Source: Desulfofustis sp. (GTDB taxonomy: Bacteria; Desulfobacterota; Desulfobulbia; Desulfobulbales; Desulfocapsaceae). Taken from it: a stretch of 33,769 nt of DNA. Both the position numbers and the translations under genes were made by a program. The notes under the pieces are model-generated. The model ran no database searches, was not told the origin of the DNA, and saw nothing but the letters and a program-made list of their open reading frames with translations. This document shows, piece by piece, positions 20,107 through 28,596 of this stretch (position 1 is its first letter; the number at the start of each line of letters is the position of its first letter). The stretch covers positions 1 through 33,769 of the forward strand of contig JAJDNR010000221.1 of the NCBI GenBank assembly GCA_022340565.1. The letters are read 5' to 3'.

Positions 20107-20387
20107 TTACATGTGTCTCCAGATCTCTGATTATGTCGATCTTTGCACGATTTTTTTTTGGAACACCCAGTTACTGAAGCTTCTTTCACCGCTGCGGCTC
20201 AGGCTCGTGCTGCTTTTCAGACTCCCCTTTGCCGCCAGCCGTGATGAGAATCTCCGGTACCGATCACCGTCCATGTGAATTCGAACGGTGAACCATCGTC
20301 CGCAGTTTCGTATGCAGCGTGCCGGACCCCCGCCTAGGGCCGGCCAACTGCTGGACATCGCAAACCCTTTTATACGAGGAGTGACTT

Positions 20388-21539
20388 ATGCAGGAACAAG
20401 GACAGAAAAAAGATGTTACAGGAGAAAAGAAAGCCCAAAGCAACGGCCGCCGCAAATTCCTGAAAACCGCAGCCGCGGCCGGTGCAGCGGTCGCCGCCAG
20501 CTCTGCGGTGGGCCCGTTTATCCAGACCGCAAAAGCCAAGACCACGGTGTGGAAAGTACAATCCACCTGGGACGCAGGGACCAGTGGATACACCTTGTTC
20601 GAAGCCTGGTGCAAAGGATTCATCGAGAAATCGGGGGGCGAACTCGACATTACCCCCTTCCCGGCGAAATCCGTTGCCGCGGACAACAACGCGCTGTTCG
20701 AGGCAGTTAAAACCGGCGTGCTGCAAGGCATGAATCCTTTCACCCTCTACTGGGCGGGCAAAATCCCGGCCTCGGTATTTCTCTCCTCCTACCCCGCCGG
20801 TCCCGACCAGCCTGCCCAGTGGGACATCATGTTTGACGCGCTGGGCATGAAGGAAATAGCTCGGGAGATCTACGCCAAACATGGCTTGTTCTATGTTGGC
20901 CATATCCATCACGATGCCAACATCATCCATTCCAAAAAGCCGGTAACCTCACTGGCTGATTTCCAGGGTCTGAAGTTGAGGGTCCCGGGCGGTATGGTGG
21001 CCGAGGCGTTTCAGGCGTTCGGCGCCTCGACGGTGAGCCTGCCGGGCTCCGATATTTTTCCTGCCCTGGAAAAAGGAACCATCGATGCCGCCGACTACGT
21101 CGGCCCGGCCGTCAACTGGGACCTCGGTTTTGCCCAGGTCACCAAATACATCCTGTTTGGTCCTCCAGGCCTGATGTCGCTTTACCAGGCGGTCGACCTG
21201 ATGGACTTGACGGTCAACATTGGCGCCTGGAAGCGGTTGGATCCGAAGATGCAGGCGCTCGTTGAGGACGAGGTTCGCAGTTATTCCTACAAGCATTACA
21301 TCGGCATCCAAAAACGTAACGTGGAAGCGCTCAAGAAGTTTGAGGAGGCCGGTTCGGAGGTCAACCGCTTGCCGGCGGAAGACGCCGAAAAGTGGCGCAA
21401 AGCGGCGATTCCGATCTGGTTCAACTGGGGCAGGAAAGATGCCGATGCCGCCAGAGTGCTGCAGCTTCAGCTTGACTTTATGACCAACGACCTGATGGGT
21501 TACATCACCAAGGATGACCTCAAGGGACTATCCCTCTGA
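20388..21539 (+). CDS. dctP: TRAP transporter substrate-binding protein, DctP family (Tat-exported)
   Basis: Periplasmic receptor that delivers a carboxylate to the DctQM membrane part. The N-terminus has a twin-arginine signal, RRKFLK at 21-26, then an Ala-rich stretch and AKA at ~48-50, so it is probably exported folded. The body has the family's KLRVPGG segment (conserved carboxylate-binding Arg) and DAADYVGPAVNWDLGF, which recalls the TakP/lactate-binding subgroup that binds 2-oxo- or 2-hydroxy-acids, sometimes with a bound cation. Its 383 aa fit this subgroup. GAGGAGTGACTT precedes the ATG. Position opposite the malyl-CoA/glycolate operon and a shared operator motif make glycolate or a similar hydroxyacid the likely ligand; this is inference. 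Confidence 0.92.
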   Translation: MQEQGQKKDVTGEKKAQSNGRRKFLKTAAAAGAAVAASSAVGPFIQTAKAKTTVWKVQSTWDAGTSGYTLFEAWCKGFIEKSGGELDITPFPAKSVAADNNALFEAVKTGVLQGMNPFTLYWAGKIPASVFLSSYPAGPDQPAQWDIMFDALGMKEIAREIYAKHGLFYVGHIHHDANIIHSKKPVTSLADFQGLKLRVPGGMVAEAFQAFGASTVSLPGSDIFPALEKGTIDAADYVGPAVNWDLGFAQVTKYILFGPPGLMSLYQAVDLMDLTVNIGAWKRLDPKMQALVEDEVRSYSYKHYIGIQKRNVEALKKFEEAGSEVNRLPAEDAEKWRKAAIPIWFNWGRKDADAARVLQLQLDFMTNDLMGYITKDDLKGLSL

Positions 21540-21568
21540 TTGTATCTGTCATTACCGACATCATTATC

Positions 21569-21600
21569 TGAAAACGGAGGTCTCCTGACCTCCGTTTTCA
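21569..21600 (+). terminator. Perfect 14-bp hairpin between dctP and dctQ
   Basis: TGAAAACGGAGGTC pairs completely with GACCTCCGTTTTCA around a TCCT loop, 30 bases after the dctP stop. The T-run is inside the stem rather than after it. This fits a partial terminator or 3'-protecting structure giving more binding protein than membrane subunits. Confidence 0.65.
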
Positions 21601-21637
21601 ATGGACATGCACGATTTTTGGAAGGGAGCTATCCACA

Positions 21638-22327
21638 ATGGACCAACAACAGATAGATTTTGGGTTTGTCCTGCCGCACTGGTTTTACTGGGGCTGGCTG
21701 GCCACGATGCCCATTGCCATGATTCTCTGGTCTCTGGCACTGGAAAAAAGAAAAGCATCAAAAGCAGAAGCGGCCAAACCGGCTGAAGCCACGGATCCCG
21801 ACGGCAGGCCGTCTGTAGAATCCAATATCGTTATCCGGGCGTTCGATTGGCTTTCAGAGTATTCCGGTCAATTCGTTGCGTTCTGGACCGTCAACGCGGT
21901 CTTTTTTTACGCCTTCGAAGTTATTGCCCGCTATATATTCAACAAACCGACGATCTGGGTGCACGAATCATCCTTTCTGCTTTTCGGCATGCAGTACCTG
22001 CTTGCAGGGGCATATGCGTACCTGTACGGCTCCCATGTGGCAGTGGACATTATTTACAACAAGTTCCCCAAGCGCGGACAGTACGGCCTCGATATCTTCA
22101 CCTCGGTCTTTTCCTTTGTGTTCTTTCTAACCCTCATCGGCACCTCATACCGGTTCATGATGGACAGCATCGCAATGAGGGAGCGTACCCTTGAAACCTG
22201 GCAGATTCAGTACTATCCGGTCAAAGCAATGATGTTTATCGGCGGTATCACCATAACGCTTGCCACTATTTCGAGATTGTACAAGGATATCAAACGGTTC
22301 AATCAACTCGGAAGGAGCGCTTCATAA
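21638..22327 (+). CDS. dctQ: TRAP transporter small membrane subunit, DctQ family
   Basis: Small membrane component of the tripartite transporter. 229 aa, longer than the usual ~160-190 aa because of an extra N-terminal hydrophobic segment (about residues 8-30) and a charged Lys/Ala/Glu linker (~32-62) before the four DctQ helices. FWTVNAVFFYAFEVIARYIFNKP and WVHESSFLLFGMQYLLAGAY are recognisable DctQ features. GGGAG is nine bases before the ATG. Its TAA stop shares one base with the dctM ATG (TAATG), so the two membrane subunits are translationally coupled. Confidence 0.88.
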   Translation: MDQQQIDFGFVLPHWFYWGWLATMPIAMILWSLALEKRKASKAEAAKPAEATDPDGRPSVESNIVIRAFDWLSEYSGQFVAFWTVNAVFFYAFEVIARYIFNKPTIWVHESSFLLFGMQYLLAGAYAYLYGSHVAVDIIYNKFPKRGQYGLDIFTSVFSFVFFLTLIGTSYRFMMDSIAMRERTLETWQIQYYPVKAMMFIGGITITLATISRLYKDIKRFNQLGRSAS

Positions 22328-23874
22328 TGGACAGTGCAATCAGCAGTAAAACGGCCATTCAGACCCAGCGCAAGCCGGGCGGATTGTTCTGGTCCGTCGT
22401 CGTCTATGGCGGCACGCTGGCCCTGGCGTTCTGTGTTCTGGTAGAAATGATCAATATCATGTTCTACGATCCATACGGTGACGAATATTTTCTGTTCAGA
22501 ACCGCCGGTATGCTCGCCGGGTACGATATCTCCACGCTCACCTGGATTATGTTCGGCAGCCTCGTCGTCTTCCTTATGGCCGGCCTGCCGCTGGCTTTTG
22601 TCACCGGCGGCCTCGGCTGCGTGTTCATCTATACGGTCGGCGACCAGGCGATGCTCAACATTCTGCCCAGCCGCATCTTCCCGATGATGACCAACTCCGA
22701 CCTCTCCGCCATCCCGCTCTTTATCTTCATGGCGGCGATGCTCGAGCGGGCCGGTATCATCGAAGAGATGTTCTCCGTCGTTTACAAATGGATGGGCGGC
22801 CTGCGCGGCGGCCTGGCGGCGGCGACGATCGTCGCCTCGACGATTCTCGCGGCAATGGTCGGCGTCATCGGCGCAGCGGTCGTAACCATGGGCATCCTTG
22901 CCCTGCCGGCAATGCTGTCGAGAGGCTATGACGAGAAAATAGCGCTCGGCTCGATCATGGCCGGCGGCACCCTCGGCATCCTGATTCCGCCGTCGATTCT
23001 CGCCATCCTCTATGCGGTTGTCGCCCAGCAGTCGGTCGGCGAACTCTACATCGGTTCGTTTGTTCCCGGCATCATGCTGTCCGGTATGTACGTCACCTAC
23101 GTTCTCGTGCGTTCATACATCAACCCGAAGCTGTGCCCGGCCATGTCGAAAGAGGAACTCATCAGCTTCGTCGAAAAACTGAAGCTGCTGAAAGGGTTGA
23201 TCGCCCCGATTTTCCTCGTGTTCCTGGTGCTGGGACTGCTCTTCGGCGGCATCGCCACTCCCGTCGAGGCGGCCGGCATCGGCTCCTGCGGCTCGGTTAT
23301 CGTCGCCATCATTCAGAAACGTTTCTCCCTGCTGGTGCTCAAGGAGGCCTCGCTGACCACGCTGAAGGCGGCGACCATGGTCCTGTGGATCATGTTCGGC
23401 GCGTCGGTCTTCGTCGGTTTCTATATCCTCCAGGGCGGCCAGGCGTTCATCACCGACACGATGCTCGGCCTCGGCCTCGGCTCCTACGGGATTCTCTTTC
23501 TGATGATGGTTCTGCTGGTTGTCCTCGGCATGTTTCTCGACTGGGTCGGGATCCTGCTGCTGGCGGTGCCGATCTTCGTGCCGATCGTCAAGTCGCTCAC
23601 CTTCGACGGCCTGCTCGGTCTTCCCGGTCCGGCGGCCGACGATGTGGCGCTGTGGTTCGGGGTCCTCTACATTATCAACATGCAGATGTCGTTTCTGAGT
23701 CCGCCGTTCGGCTATGCGCTGTTCTACATCAGGGGAGTCACTCCTCCACACATCCAGATGGCGACCATCTTCAAGGCCTCACTGGTGTTCCTGCTGATGC
23801 AGTGTATCGGCCTTGCGGTGTGCGTTTTCTTCCCCGCCATTATCACCTTTTTCCCGGATATCGTGTATAGATAA
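22327..23874 (+). CDS. dctM: TRAP transporter large permease, DctM family
   Basis: Ion-coupled translocation subunit with about 12-14 transmembrane helices. 515 aa, longer than the ~425 aa of classical DctM and similar to the longer FcbT3-like permeases. PLFIFMAAMLERAGI, AAMVGVIGAAVVTMGILALPAM, GGTLGILIPPSI and TPVEAAGIGS are family motifs (the GTLGILIPPS loop is especially conserved). The longer form and the TakP-like binding protein agree with one another as a hydroxy/oxo-acid TRAP subgroup. It ends the rightward operon, followed by a terminator-like hairpin at 23975-24009. Confidence 0.93.
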   Translation: MDSAISSKTAIQTQRKPGGLFWSVVVYGGTLALAFCVLVEMINIMFYDPYGDEYFLFRTAGMLAGYDISTLTWIMFGSLVVFLMAGLPLAFVTGGLGCVFIYTVGDQAMLNILPSRIFPMMTNSDLSAIPLFIFMAAMLERAGIIEEMFSVVYKWMGGLRGGLAAATIVASTILAAMVGVIGAAVVTMGILALPAMLSRGYDEKIALGSIMAGGTLGILIPPSILAILYAVVAQQSVGELYIGSFVPGIMLSGMYVTYVLVRSYINPKLCPAMSKEELISFVEKLKLLKGLIAPIFLVFLVLGLLFGGIATPVEAAGIGSCGSVIVAIIQKRFSLLVLKEASLTTLKAATMVLWIMFGASVFVGFYILQGGQAFITDTMLGLGLGSYGILFLMMVLLVVLGMFLDWVGILLLAVPIFVPIVKSLTFDGLLGLPGPAADDVALWFGVLYIINMQMSFLSPPFGYALFYIRGVTPPHIQMATIFKASLVFLLMQCIGLAVCVFFPAIITFFPDIVYR

Positions 23875-23974
23875 GCGACGATAGCTCAGGTCGAGGCAAA
23901 CACCGCTGCGGTGGCAATGACACCGCCTCATATTATGGGAGGCACGCGGCGTCGATTGAGATCAAACCATACCC

Positions 23975-24009
23975 AACAGGCACTCAGGAAGCAGTTCCGG
24001 GTGCCTGTT
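23975..24009 (+). terminator. Terminator-like hairpin after dctM
   Basis: AACAGGCAC pairs with GTGCCTGTT, and the loop contains a second short stem GGAA...TTCC. It lies about 100 bp after the dctM stop, between convergent operons. Only a short T-rich tail follows (CTGCGTTTG), so it may act with Rho or serve as a convergent-end structure. Confidence 0.5.
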
Positions 24010-24029
24010 CTGCGTTTGCAGTGCGGCCA

Positions 24030-24313
24030 TCAATCTTTCAAGCCTGCTAACTGGCTTTCAAGTTCAGCTAAACCCTTTTCTTGATTTCGTTTCCGCGTTC
24101 CACTTGCTCTCCCTGCTCCTCTCGAAAGCAAAGAACGGCGGCACAGATCACCGCCGCTGTCAGGCAGAGCGACGGGGTCGGCCCCGCACAGTTCGGCAGC
24201 GCTGTGATCAGCATGCATCCGGCACCGGCGCCATGGGAACCGGCAGCATAGAGGGATGGGCCGTGCCGGGAGGAAAATCTTACGCTTTCAGCAAGAAAAG
24301 CCCCCACCTGCAC
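24030..24313 (-). pseudogene. Possible frameshifted small membrane protein gene
   Basis: Just 24 bp after the glcD2 stop on the same strand, one frame reads a hydrophobic segment (LCLTAAVICAAVLCF) then FREEQGEQVERGNEIKK, and stops. The charged helix continues in the -1 frame as KGLAELESQLAGLKD and then stops. The shift falls at an A-rich run (AAGAAAAGGG near 24077). The join of a membrane segment to a heptad-like helix looks coherent, suggesting one broken or mis-sequenced gene of ~70-110 codons. I do not recognise the product, and chance is a real alternative. The possible GTG start at 24313 lacks a good ribosome binding site. The rest of the 463-bp gap 23875-24337 shows only the hairpin listed above. 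Confidence 0.22.
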
Positions 24314-24337
24314 AAAACGCTGTGATGGGCCTGGGAA

Positions 24338-25711
24338 TTAATAAATTTTCCCTGGATTCAGCAGACCTTTGGGATCAAAGACGGTTCTGATGCCTCTCTG
24401 AAAGGCCATGGAAACCGCACCAATATCGGCTTCCATGTAAGGTTTTTTCATTATGCCGATACCGTGCTCACCGGATAGTGTTCCCTGAAGATCAAGAGCG
24501 ATCCTGAAAATCTCATCGGCGGCCTGTTCTGCCCGTTTCCTCTGCTCTTCATCACGCCGGTCAAAGAGGATATTGGGGTGTAAATTGCCGTCACCCGCAT
24601 GGCCGAATACCGCAATGGTCAGGCCGCACCGCTCAGCCGCCTGCTGAATTCGCCGTACCGCCTCGGGGATCATGGATCTCGGCACTGAAATATCTTCACC
24701 GAGCTTATTCGGGGCCTTGCGGGCAAGGCTGGGTGACACGCTGCGTCGTGCCCTCCACAGTTCGGATCTTTCCGACTCGCTTTGAGCCACCGTTACGTCT
24801 GCAGCTCCTTCGCTGCGGCAGGCTTCCGCCAGAGTCTGCATCTCCTGTACGACTGCGGCCTCATGGTTGCCGTCGCATTCAATGATCAGCATCGCTTCTT
24901 TGTCGACCGGCAGCCCCAGATGCATTGCCTCTTCAATACATTGCATCGAAGTACCATCCATCATCTCCAGAGTGGCCGGTACGATACCTTTCTGGAGTAC
25001 TGCGTTTACGGCTCTTGAAGCATCATCGAGTTTGTTGAAGACAGCCATGGCGGTGCGAACGATTCGAGGTTTGCTTACGAGTCGGACGATGATCTCGGTG
25101 ATGATTCCCAGTGTGCCCTCTGATCCGACCAGCAGGGCCTGCAGGTTATATCCCGTGACATTTTTGATGAACTTGCCGCCGGTTTTGATCACCGCTCCCG
25201 CCGCCGTGACAAAGGTCAGGCCCTGGACGTAATCTCCGGTAACCCCGTATTTCAAGCAGCGGGGACCTCCGGCATTGCAGGCGACATTACCGCCGATGGT
25301 GCTCTGCTTGACACTGGAGGGATCAGGAGGATAGAACAAGCCGAGAGCCTCTACCGCTCTCTGCAGATCTGCGGTGATCACGCCCGCTTCGACTGTTGCG
25401 GTCATATTGTCCTGGTCGATCTCAACCAGTCGATTCATACGCGTCAGGCTGAGCGCGATGCCTCCGCCGATCGGCACCGACCCGCCGGCGAGGCCCGAGG
25501 CCATGCCGCGAGGAATCACCGGGGTCTCGTAGCGGTCTGCCAGGGCCATGACCGCGGCGACTTCTTCGGTGCTGAACGGCAGCACCACAACATCCGGGCA
25601 GGATTCGGTAAAAGTACCGTCAAAGGAATAACTTATAAGATCCTCAGCGGAGCTCAGCACGTGCTCTCTGCCAACAATCTTTTCAAGTTCCTTTATTTGT
25701 CTTTCATCCAT
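24338..25711 (-). CDS. GlcD-like FAD-dependent 2-hydroxyacid dehydrogenase (second copy)
   Basis: Flavoprotein of the GlcD/D-lactate/D-2-hydroxyglutarate dehydrogenase family, 457 aa from the chosen start. GMASGLAGGSVPIGGG and TIGGNVACNAGGPRCLKYGVTGDYVQGL form the FAD site. GHAGDGNLHPNILFD and LSGEHGIGIMKKPY are the C-terminal signatures. It is not fused to GlcE, unlike the copy at 12231-14816. I choose the ATG at 25711: AGGGG precedes it by about nine bases, and the ATG overlaps the stop of the upstream Fe-S gene by eight bases, indicating coupling; ATGs at 25741 and 25720 are poorly placed. In an operon with HOT, a role as D-2-hydroxyglutarate (or other D-2-hydroxyacid) dehydrogenase is attractive but inferred. 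Confidence 0.88.
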   Translation of the reverse strand: MDERQIKELEKIVGREHVLSSAEDLISYSFDGTFTESCPDVVVLPFSTEEVAAVMALADRYETPVIPRGMASGLAGGSVPIGGGIALSLTRMNRLVEIDQDNMTATVEAGVITADLQRAVEALGLFYPPDPSSVKQSTIGGNVACNAGGPRCLKYGVTGDYVQGLTFVTAAGAVIKTGGKFIKNVTGYNLQALLVGSEGTLGIITEIIVRLVSKPRIVRTAMAVFNKLDDASRAVNAVLQKGIVPATLEMMDGTSMQCIEEAMHLGLPVDKEAMLIIECDGNHEAAVVQEMQTLAEACRSEGAADVTVAQSESERSELWRARRSVSPSLARKAPNKLGEDISVPRSMIPEAVRRIQQAAERCGLTIAVFGHAGDGNLHPNILFDRRDEEQRKRAEQAADEIFRIALDLQGTLSGEHGIGIMKKPYMEADIGAVSMAFQRGIRTVFDPKGLLNPGKIY

Positions 25712-27023
25712 TGCGCTCATCCCCTTTCGGGTTATTTTCATAAGCCCTTGCCAGCAATTCTACGGGATGCATCACCTCGACGTTCAACCCTGCTCTGGCG
25801 ATACCGGCCCTGAGCTGCATGCGGCAGGCCGGGCACCCGCTGGCCACGATTTCAGCCCCCGTATCCGCCAGGTTGGCTATCTTTCGCTCGAGAATGGCCG
25901 ATGAATTCTGATAATGCGTTACCAGCTGTGTACCGGCGGACCCGCAGCATTGACCGGCATCCTTCATTTCCACGAAGGTCACGCCATCGATCAGGCGCAG
26001 CAGTTGGCGTGGCTGATTCCTGATGTTCTGGGCCCGAATCATGTGGCAGGGGTCGTGATAGGTTACCGTTGCTTTGAAGGATCCTGGCGGCTTCTTGATG
26101 CCGATATCGGAAAGAAACTCCGAAACATCCCGAACCTTCTCCGAAAATCGACGGGCTCGATCGGCCCAGGCGTGGTCATCTTTGAAGAAATGGGCGTATT
26201 CCTTGAGCATCGATCCGCAGGTCGCGCAGTCGGTGACGATATGGCTGACCTCGAGTGTTTCATAGAGGTTGATATTAAAGCGTGCCATGGCAAGGACCTC
26301 ATCCATTCGTCCATAGCCTCGCGCCGGCATGCCGCAGCATCTGGTTTGTCTGGGCGTGATGATCTCACAGCCGTTGTGGGCCAGTATGTCTATAGTCGCC
26401 TTGCTGCTTTCGGCATGCAGCAGGCTCTGGCCGCAGCCGAGAAAAAATGCCACGGTATGTTCTTTTTTATCCACGGCCCTGGTGACCCGGGGAATCCTTA
26501 CCCGCAGCGGTCTTGCCGGAATTGGCGGCAGTTGATTTTCGAGGTCCCGAAGCTTGGCTGGAAGTCTGGATATCAACCCGGCACGGTGGAGCACCCAGCG
26601 TATCCCCAGGTTCTGATAGAGCCTCAAAGGAAGTGAGGCGATCTCCAAACGTCCCGGATATTGCACGGTATGCCGGAACAGTAATGTTTTCCAGCCGGTC
26701 GATTTTACCTGTTCGGCGGCATATCTCATATCAAGTGCCAGATCCGCAGGTCTGATGCCGACCGGACAGATGGAATTGCAGCTGAGGCAATCCATGCATC
26801 GGTTCATCTGGTCCTGAAAATTTTTCGAGGGTTCGAGTTCTCCTTCAAGAACCTTCCTGGCAAGCATCACCCTCCCGCGAGGGGATTCGGTCTCCTTGAA
26901 AGTGGCGCGATACGTCGGGCAGTCGGGAACACAGAGACCGCATTTTATGCAGCTGTGATACTGCTCCTCGGTAGGCGCCTTGACATGGGCATACGGGTTG
27001 GCGTGTCTGGGATTATGGTTCAA
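25704..27023 (-). CDS. GlcF-like iron-sulfur protein (second copy)
   Basis: 439 aa Fe-S partner of the GlcD-like protein encoded immediately downstream. Two [4Fe-4S] motifs: C25-C28-C31-C35 and C76-C79-C82-C86. Two CCG domains: TPRQTRCCGMPARGYGRMDE and DAGQCCGSAGTQLVTHYQ, the latter followed by SGCPACRMQL. The upstream TGA in frame limits the start to 27023. Its ribosome binding site is weak (AGGAG lies about 17 bases away), so translation may be coupled to the HOT gene that ends 24 bp upstream. Together with the following gene it forms an FAD/Fe-S dehydrogenase module distinct from the main glycolate oxidase. Confidence 0.9.
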   Translation of the reverse strand: MNHNPRHANPYAHVKAPTEEQYHSCIKCGLCVPDCPTYRATFKETESPRGRVMLARKVLEGELEPSKNFQDQMNRCMDCLSCNSICPVGIRPADLALDMRYAAEQVKSTGWKTLLFRHTVQYPGRLEIASLPLRLYQNLGIRWVLHRAGLISRLPAKLRDLENQLPPIPARPLRVRIPRVTRAVDKKEHTVAFFLGCGQSLLHAESSKATIDILAHNGCEIITPRQTRCCGMPARGYGRMDEVLAMARFNINLYETLEVSHIVTDCATCGSMLKEYAHFFKDDHAWADRARRFSEKVRDVSEFLSDIGIKKPPGSFKATVTYHDPCHMIRAQNIRNQPRQLLRLIDGVTFVEMKDAGQCCGSAGTQLVTHYQNSSAILERKIANLADTGAEIVASGCPACRMQLRAGIARAGLNVEVMHPVELLARAYENNPKGDERNG

Positions 27024-27047
27024 TTCAATACTGTTCTCCTGCTTTTT

Positions 27048-28328
27048 CTACCAGTACTGCATGGCGTCTTTAAACAGAGCGGCCAGTTCCTCTGGGCCTG
27101 CCGGCCGCGGCGACAGTTTGGTTACACGGTGCTGGGGCAGCGTGCCTTCAACGAGCCTGGGGATGTCAGCTTCGGTGAAGCCAACCGCTTTCAGCCCGTT
27201 TGGAATATTGAACCGCTTGAAATAGCCAATCATGGTATCCGCCAGGAATTCACCCGCGTCGGCTTCCTTCACGCCATCGATATCGGCGCCTAACGCGGCC
27301 GCAGCCTGCAGATGCCGTTTGGGGTTCGACGGTCCGGTAAAGCGGAAAACAGCGGGGGCGTTGATGACCACCGAAATACCGTGGGGAATGAGCGGATGGT
27401 CGGAGATGTAATCCGGAGCGATATAGTCCCGGACCATGCCTGAAACCGGATAGGACATGCCGTGGGGCAGCGACACTCCGGCATTGCCGAAGCCGACGCC
27501 GGCAAATGCAGCCGCCAGCGCCATCCAGCCGCGGGCTTCTATATTGGTCGGTTCATCAACGGCGGTGGCAAAATTGTCTGCCATGATTTCCATCGCCTTC
27601 AGCGCCCACATATCGCTGATCGGGTTGGATCCCTGGTAGGCAGGACGGTTGATAGGGCGATCAGGATACGGTCGGCTGGTGTATTCGATTGCCGTATATG
27701 ATTCCACCGCATGGGTCAAAATATCGAATGCGGTCGATGCGGTGATCATCGGGGGCATCGAGACGGAATTGAGCGGATCAACGATACCAAGCGTCGGTTT
27801 TAACACCCGCGATGCTATACCGGTTTTCGCATGCATCTCTTCGAGATCAAAAATCGCCACCCCCGTTGTCTCACTTCCGGTTCCCGCCGTTGTCGGAATC
27901 GCGAACAGCGGCTTTAACGGCCCGGGAATAGGCTTTCCCTTGCCGATCGGGGCATTGACATAGAGCAGAAAGTCATCAGTTGGGTAGGTCGAGTACAGGT
28001 TGGCCGCCTTGGCAGTGTCGATCACCGAACCGCCACCCAGCGCCACGAACGAATCGACCTTGTTGCTTACAGCGAAGTTGATCGCATCCTTGAACGATGA
28101 ATCCGTCGGCTCCACTCTGGTCTGATCATAGACAACGTATTCGACCCCTTCCTTATCCATAGAGCGGATGACGGTGTCTTTCATCGGCAGTTTGGAGATA
28201 TTGGGATCCGTTACAAACATTACCTTTTTAACACCGAGATCTTTCAGGTCCATACCGATCTCCGCGGTGACCCCTCTTCCAAACCTGATATTGGACGCTG
28301 CCATTTCAAAGCCAATTTCCCGTTCCAT
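27048..28328 (-). CDS. Hydroxyacid-oxoacid transhydrogenase (HOT/ADHFE1-like, iron-dependent)
   Basis: Iron-containing alcohol dehydrogenase of the HOT branch, which oxidises 4-hydroxybutyrate to succinate semialdehyde while reducing 2-oxoglutarate to D-2-hydroxyglutarate, with tightly bound NAD as hydride carrier. Similarity to animal ADHFE1 runs over the whole length: FEMAASNIRFGRGVTAEIGMDLK, RVEPTDSSF, GGGSVIDTAKAANLY, YVNAPIGKGKP, TAGTGSETTGVAIFD, RPAYQGSNPISD and GTLPQHRVTKLSPRP. Iron ligands D202, H206, H289 and H316 are present, as is the nucleotide loop GGGS (98-101). The ATG at 28328 (426 aa) is preferred because GGAGG lies five bases upstream; the ATG at 28340 overlaps that site. 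First gene of an operon with the GlcF/GlcD-like pair. The actual substrate may differ from 4-hydroxybutyrate. Confidence 0.92.
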   Translation of the reverse strand: MEREIGFEMAASNIRFGRGVTAEIGMDLKDLGVKKVMFVTDPNISKLPMKDTVIRSMDKEGVEYVVYDQTRVEPTDSSFKDAINFAVSNKVDSFVALGGGSVIDTAKAANLYSTYPTDDFLLYVNAPIGKGKPIPGPLKPLFAIPTTAGTGSETTGVAIFDLEEMHAKTGIASRVLKPTLGIVDPLNSVSMPPMITASTAFDILTHAVESYTAIEYTSRPYPDRPINRPAYQGSNPISDMWALKAMEIMADNFATAVDEPTNIEARGWMALAAAFAGVGFGNAGVSLPHGMSYPVSGMVRDYIAPDYISDHPLIPHGISVVINAPAVFRFTGPSNPKRHLQAAAALGADIDGVKEADAGEFLADTMIGYFKRFNIPNGLKAVGFTEADIPRLVEGTLPQHRVTKLSPRPAGPEELAALFKDAMQYW

Positions 28329-28489
28329 CTGTACCTCCATTAAAATGTCAGGTAAATATAGTTTTCAGAAACATGCCCATGCACATCGAACCCTTTCTGA
28401 TGGTTATTTATATCGCACCCAAACGCCGCCAGCAGCTTCATACAATCCGCCAAACAGAACGCCCGCAGCACACAGCCGGCAGCACAGAG

Positions 28490-28548
28490 AGACCGGTCGG
28501 TCTGTCATTTTGAACTCATCATCTATCCTATGGAGAACGACAAGTCAA
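28490..28548 (-). promoter_or_regulatory. HOT-operon promoter with TetR-type operator
   Basis: On the minus strand TTGACT (28548-28543), a 17-bp spacer and TAGATG (28525-28520) predict initiation near 28513. A perfect palindrome AGACC-GGTC-GGTCT covers 28490-28503, immediately downstream. The same AGACC-N4-GGTCT pattern occurs at the divergent TetR gene. Confidence 0.6.
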
Positions 28549-28596
28549 TGGCTAATATAGTAGCTTATCAGACATTGATCAAATATTTAAATTTCA

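Larger units (their letters stand above)
19359..20387. other. 1.03-kb divergent control region between mtkA and dctP
   Basis: No protein gene is supported here. Besides the two promoter/operator sites listed separately it holds: TGGTACCA at 19516-19523; an inverted repeat ATCGGCTTC...GAAGCCGAT (19818-19826/19851-19859); two near-identical palindromes ATTATCGATAAT (19869-19880) and ATTATTGATAAT (19954-19965); a run of nine T at 20151-20159; and a CACCGT...ACGGTG stem at 20265-20290. If dctP transcription starts near 20087, its mRNA leader would be about 300 nt, long enough for structural regulation. The dctP ribosome binding site is GAGGAG near 20376. Confidence 0.6.

Noticed and set aside
23113-23751. 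Charged Glu/Arg/His-rich frame opposite dctM
   Set aside because: Complement of the hydrophobic codons of dctM; typical shadow.
27048-28328. Plain NAD-dependent iron alcohol dehydrogenase (1,3-propanediol or butanol type)
   Set aside because: The full-length match to ADHFE1-type motifs, including RPAYQGSNP and the GTLPQHRVTKLSPRP region, is specific to the HOT branch.
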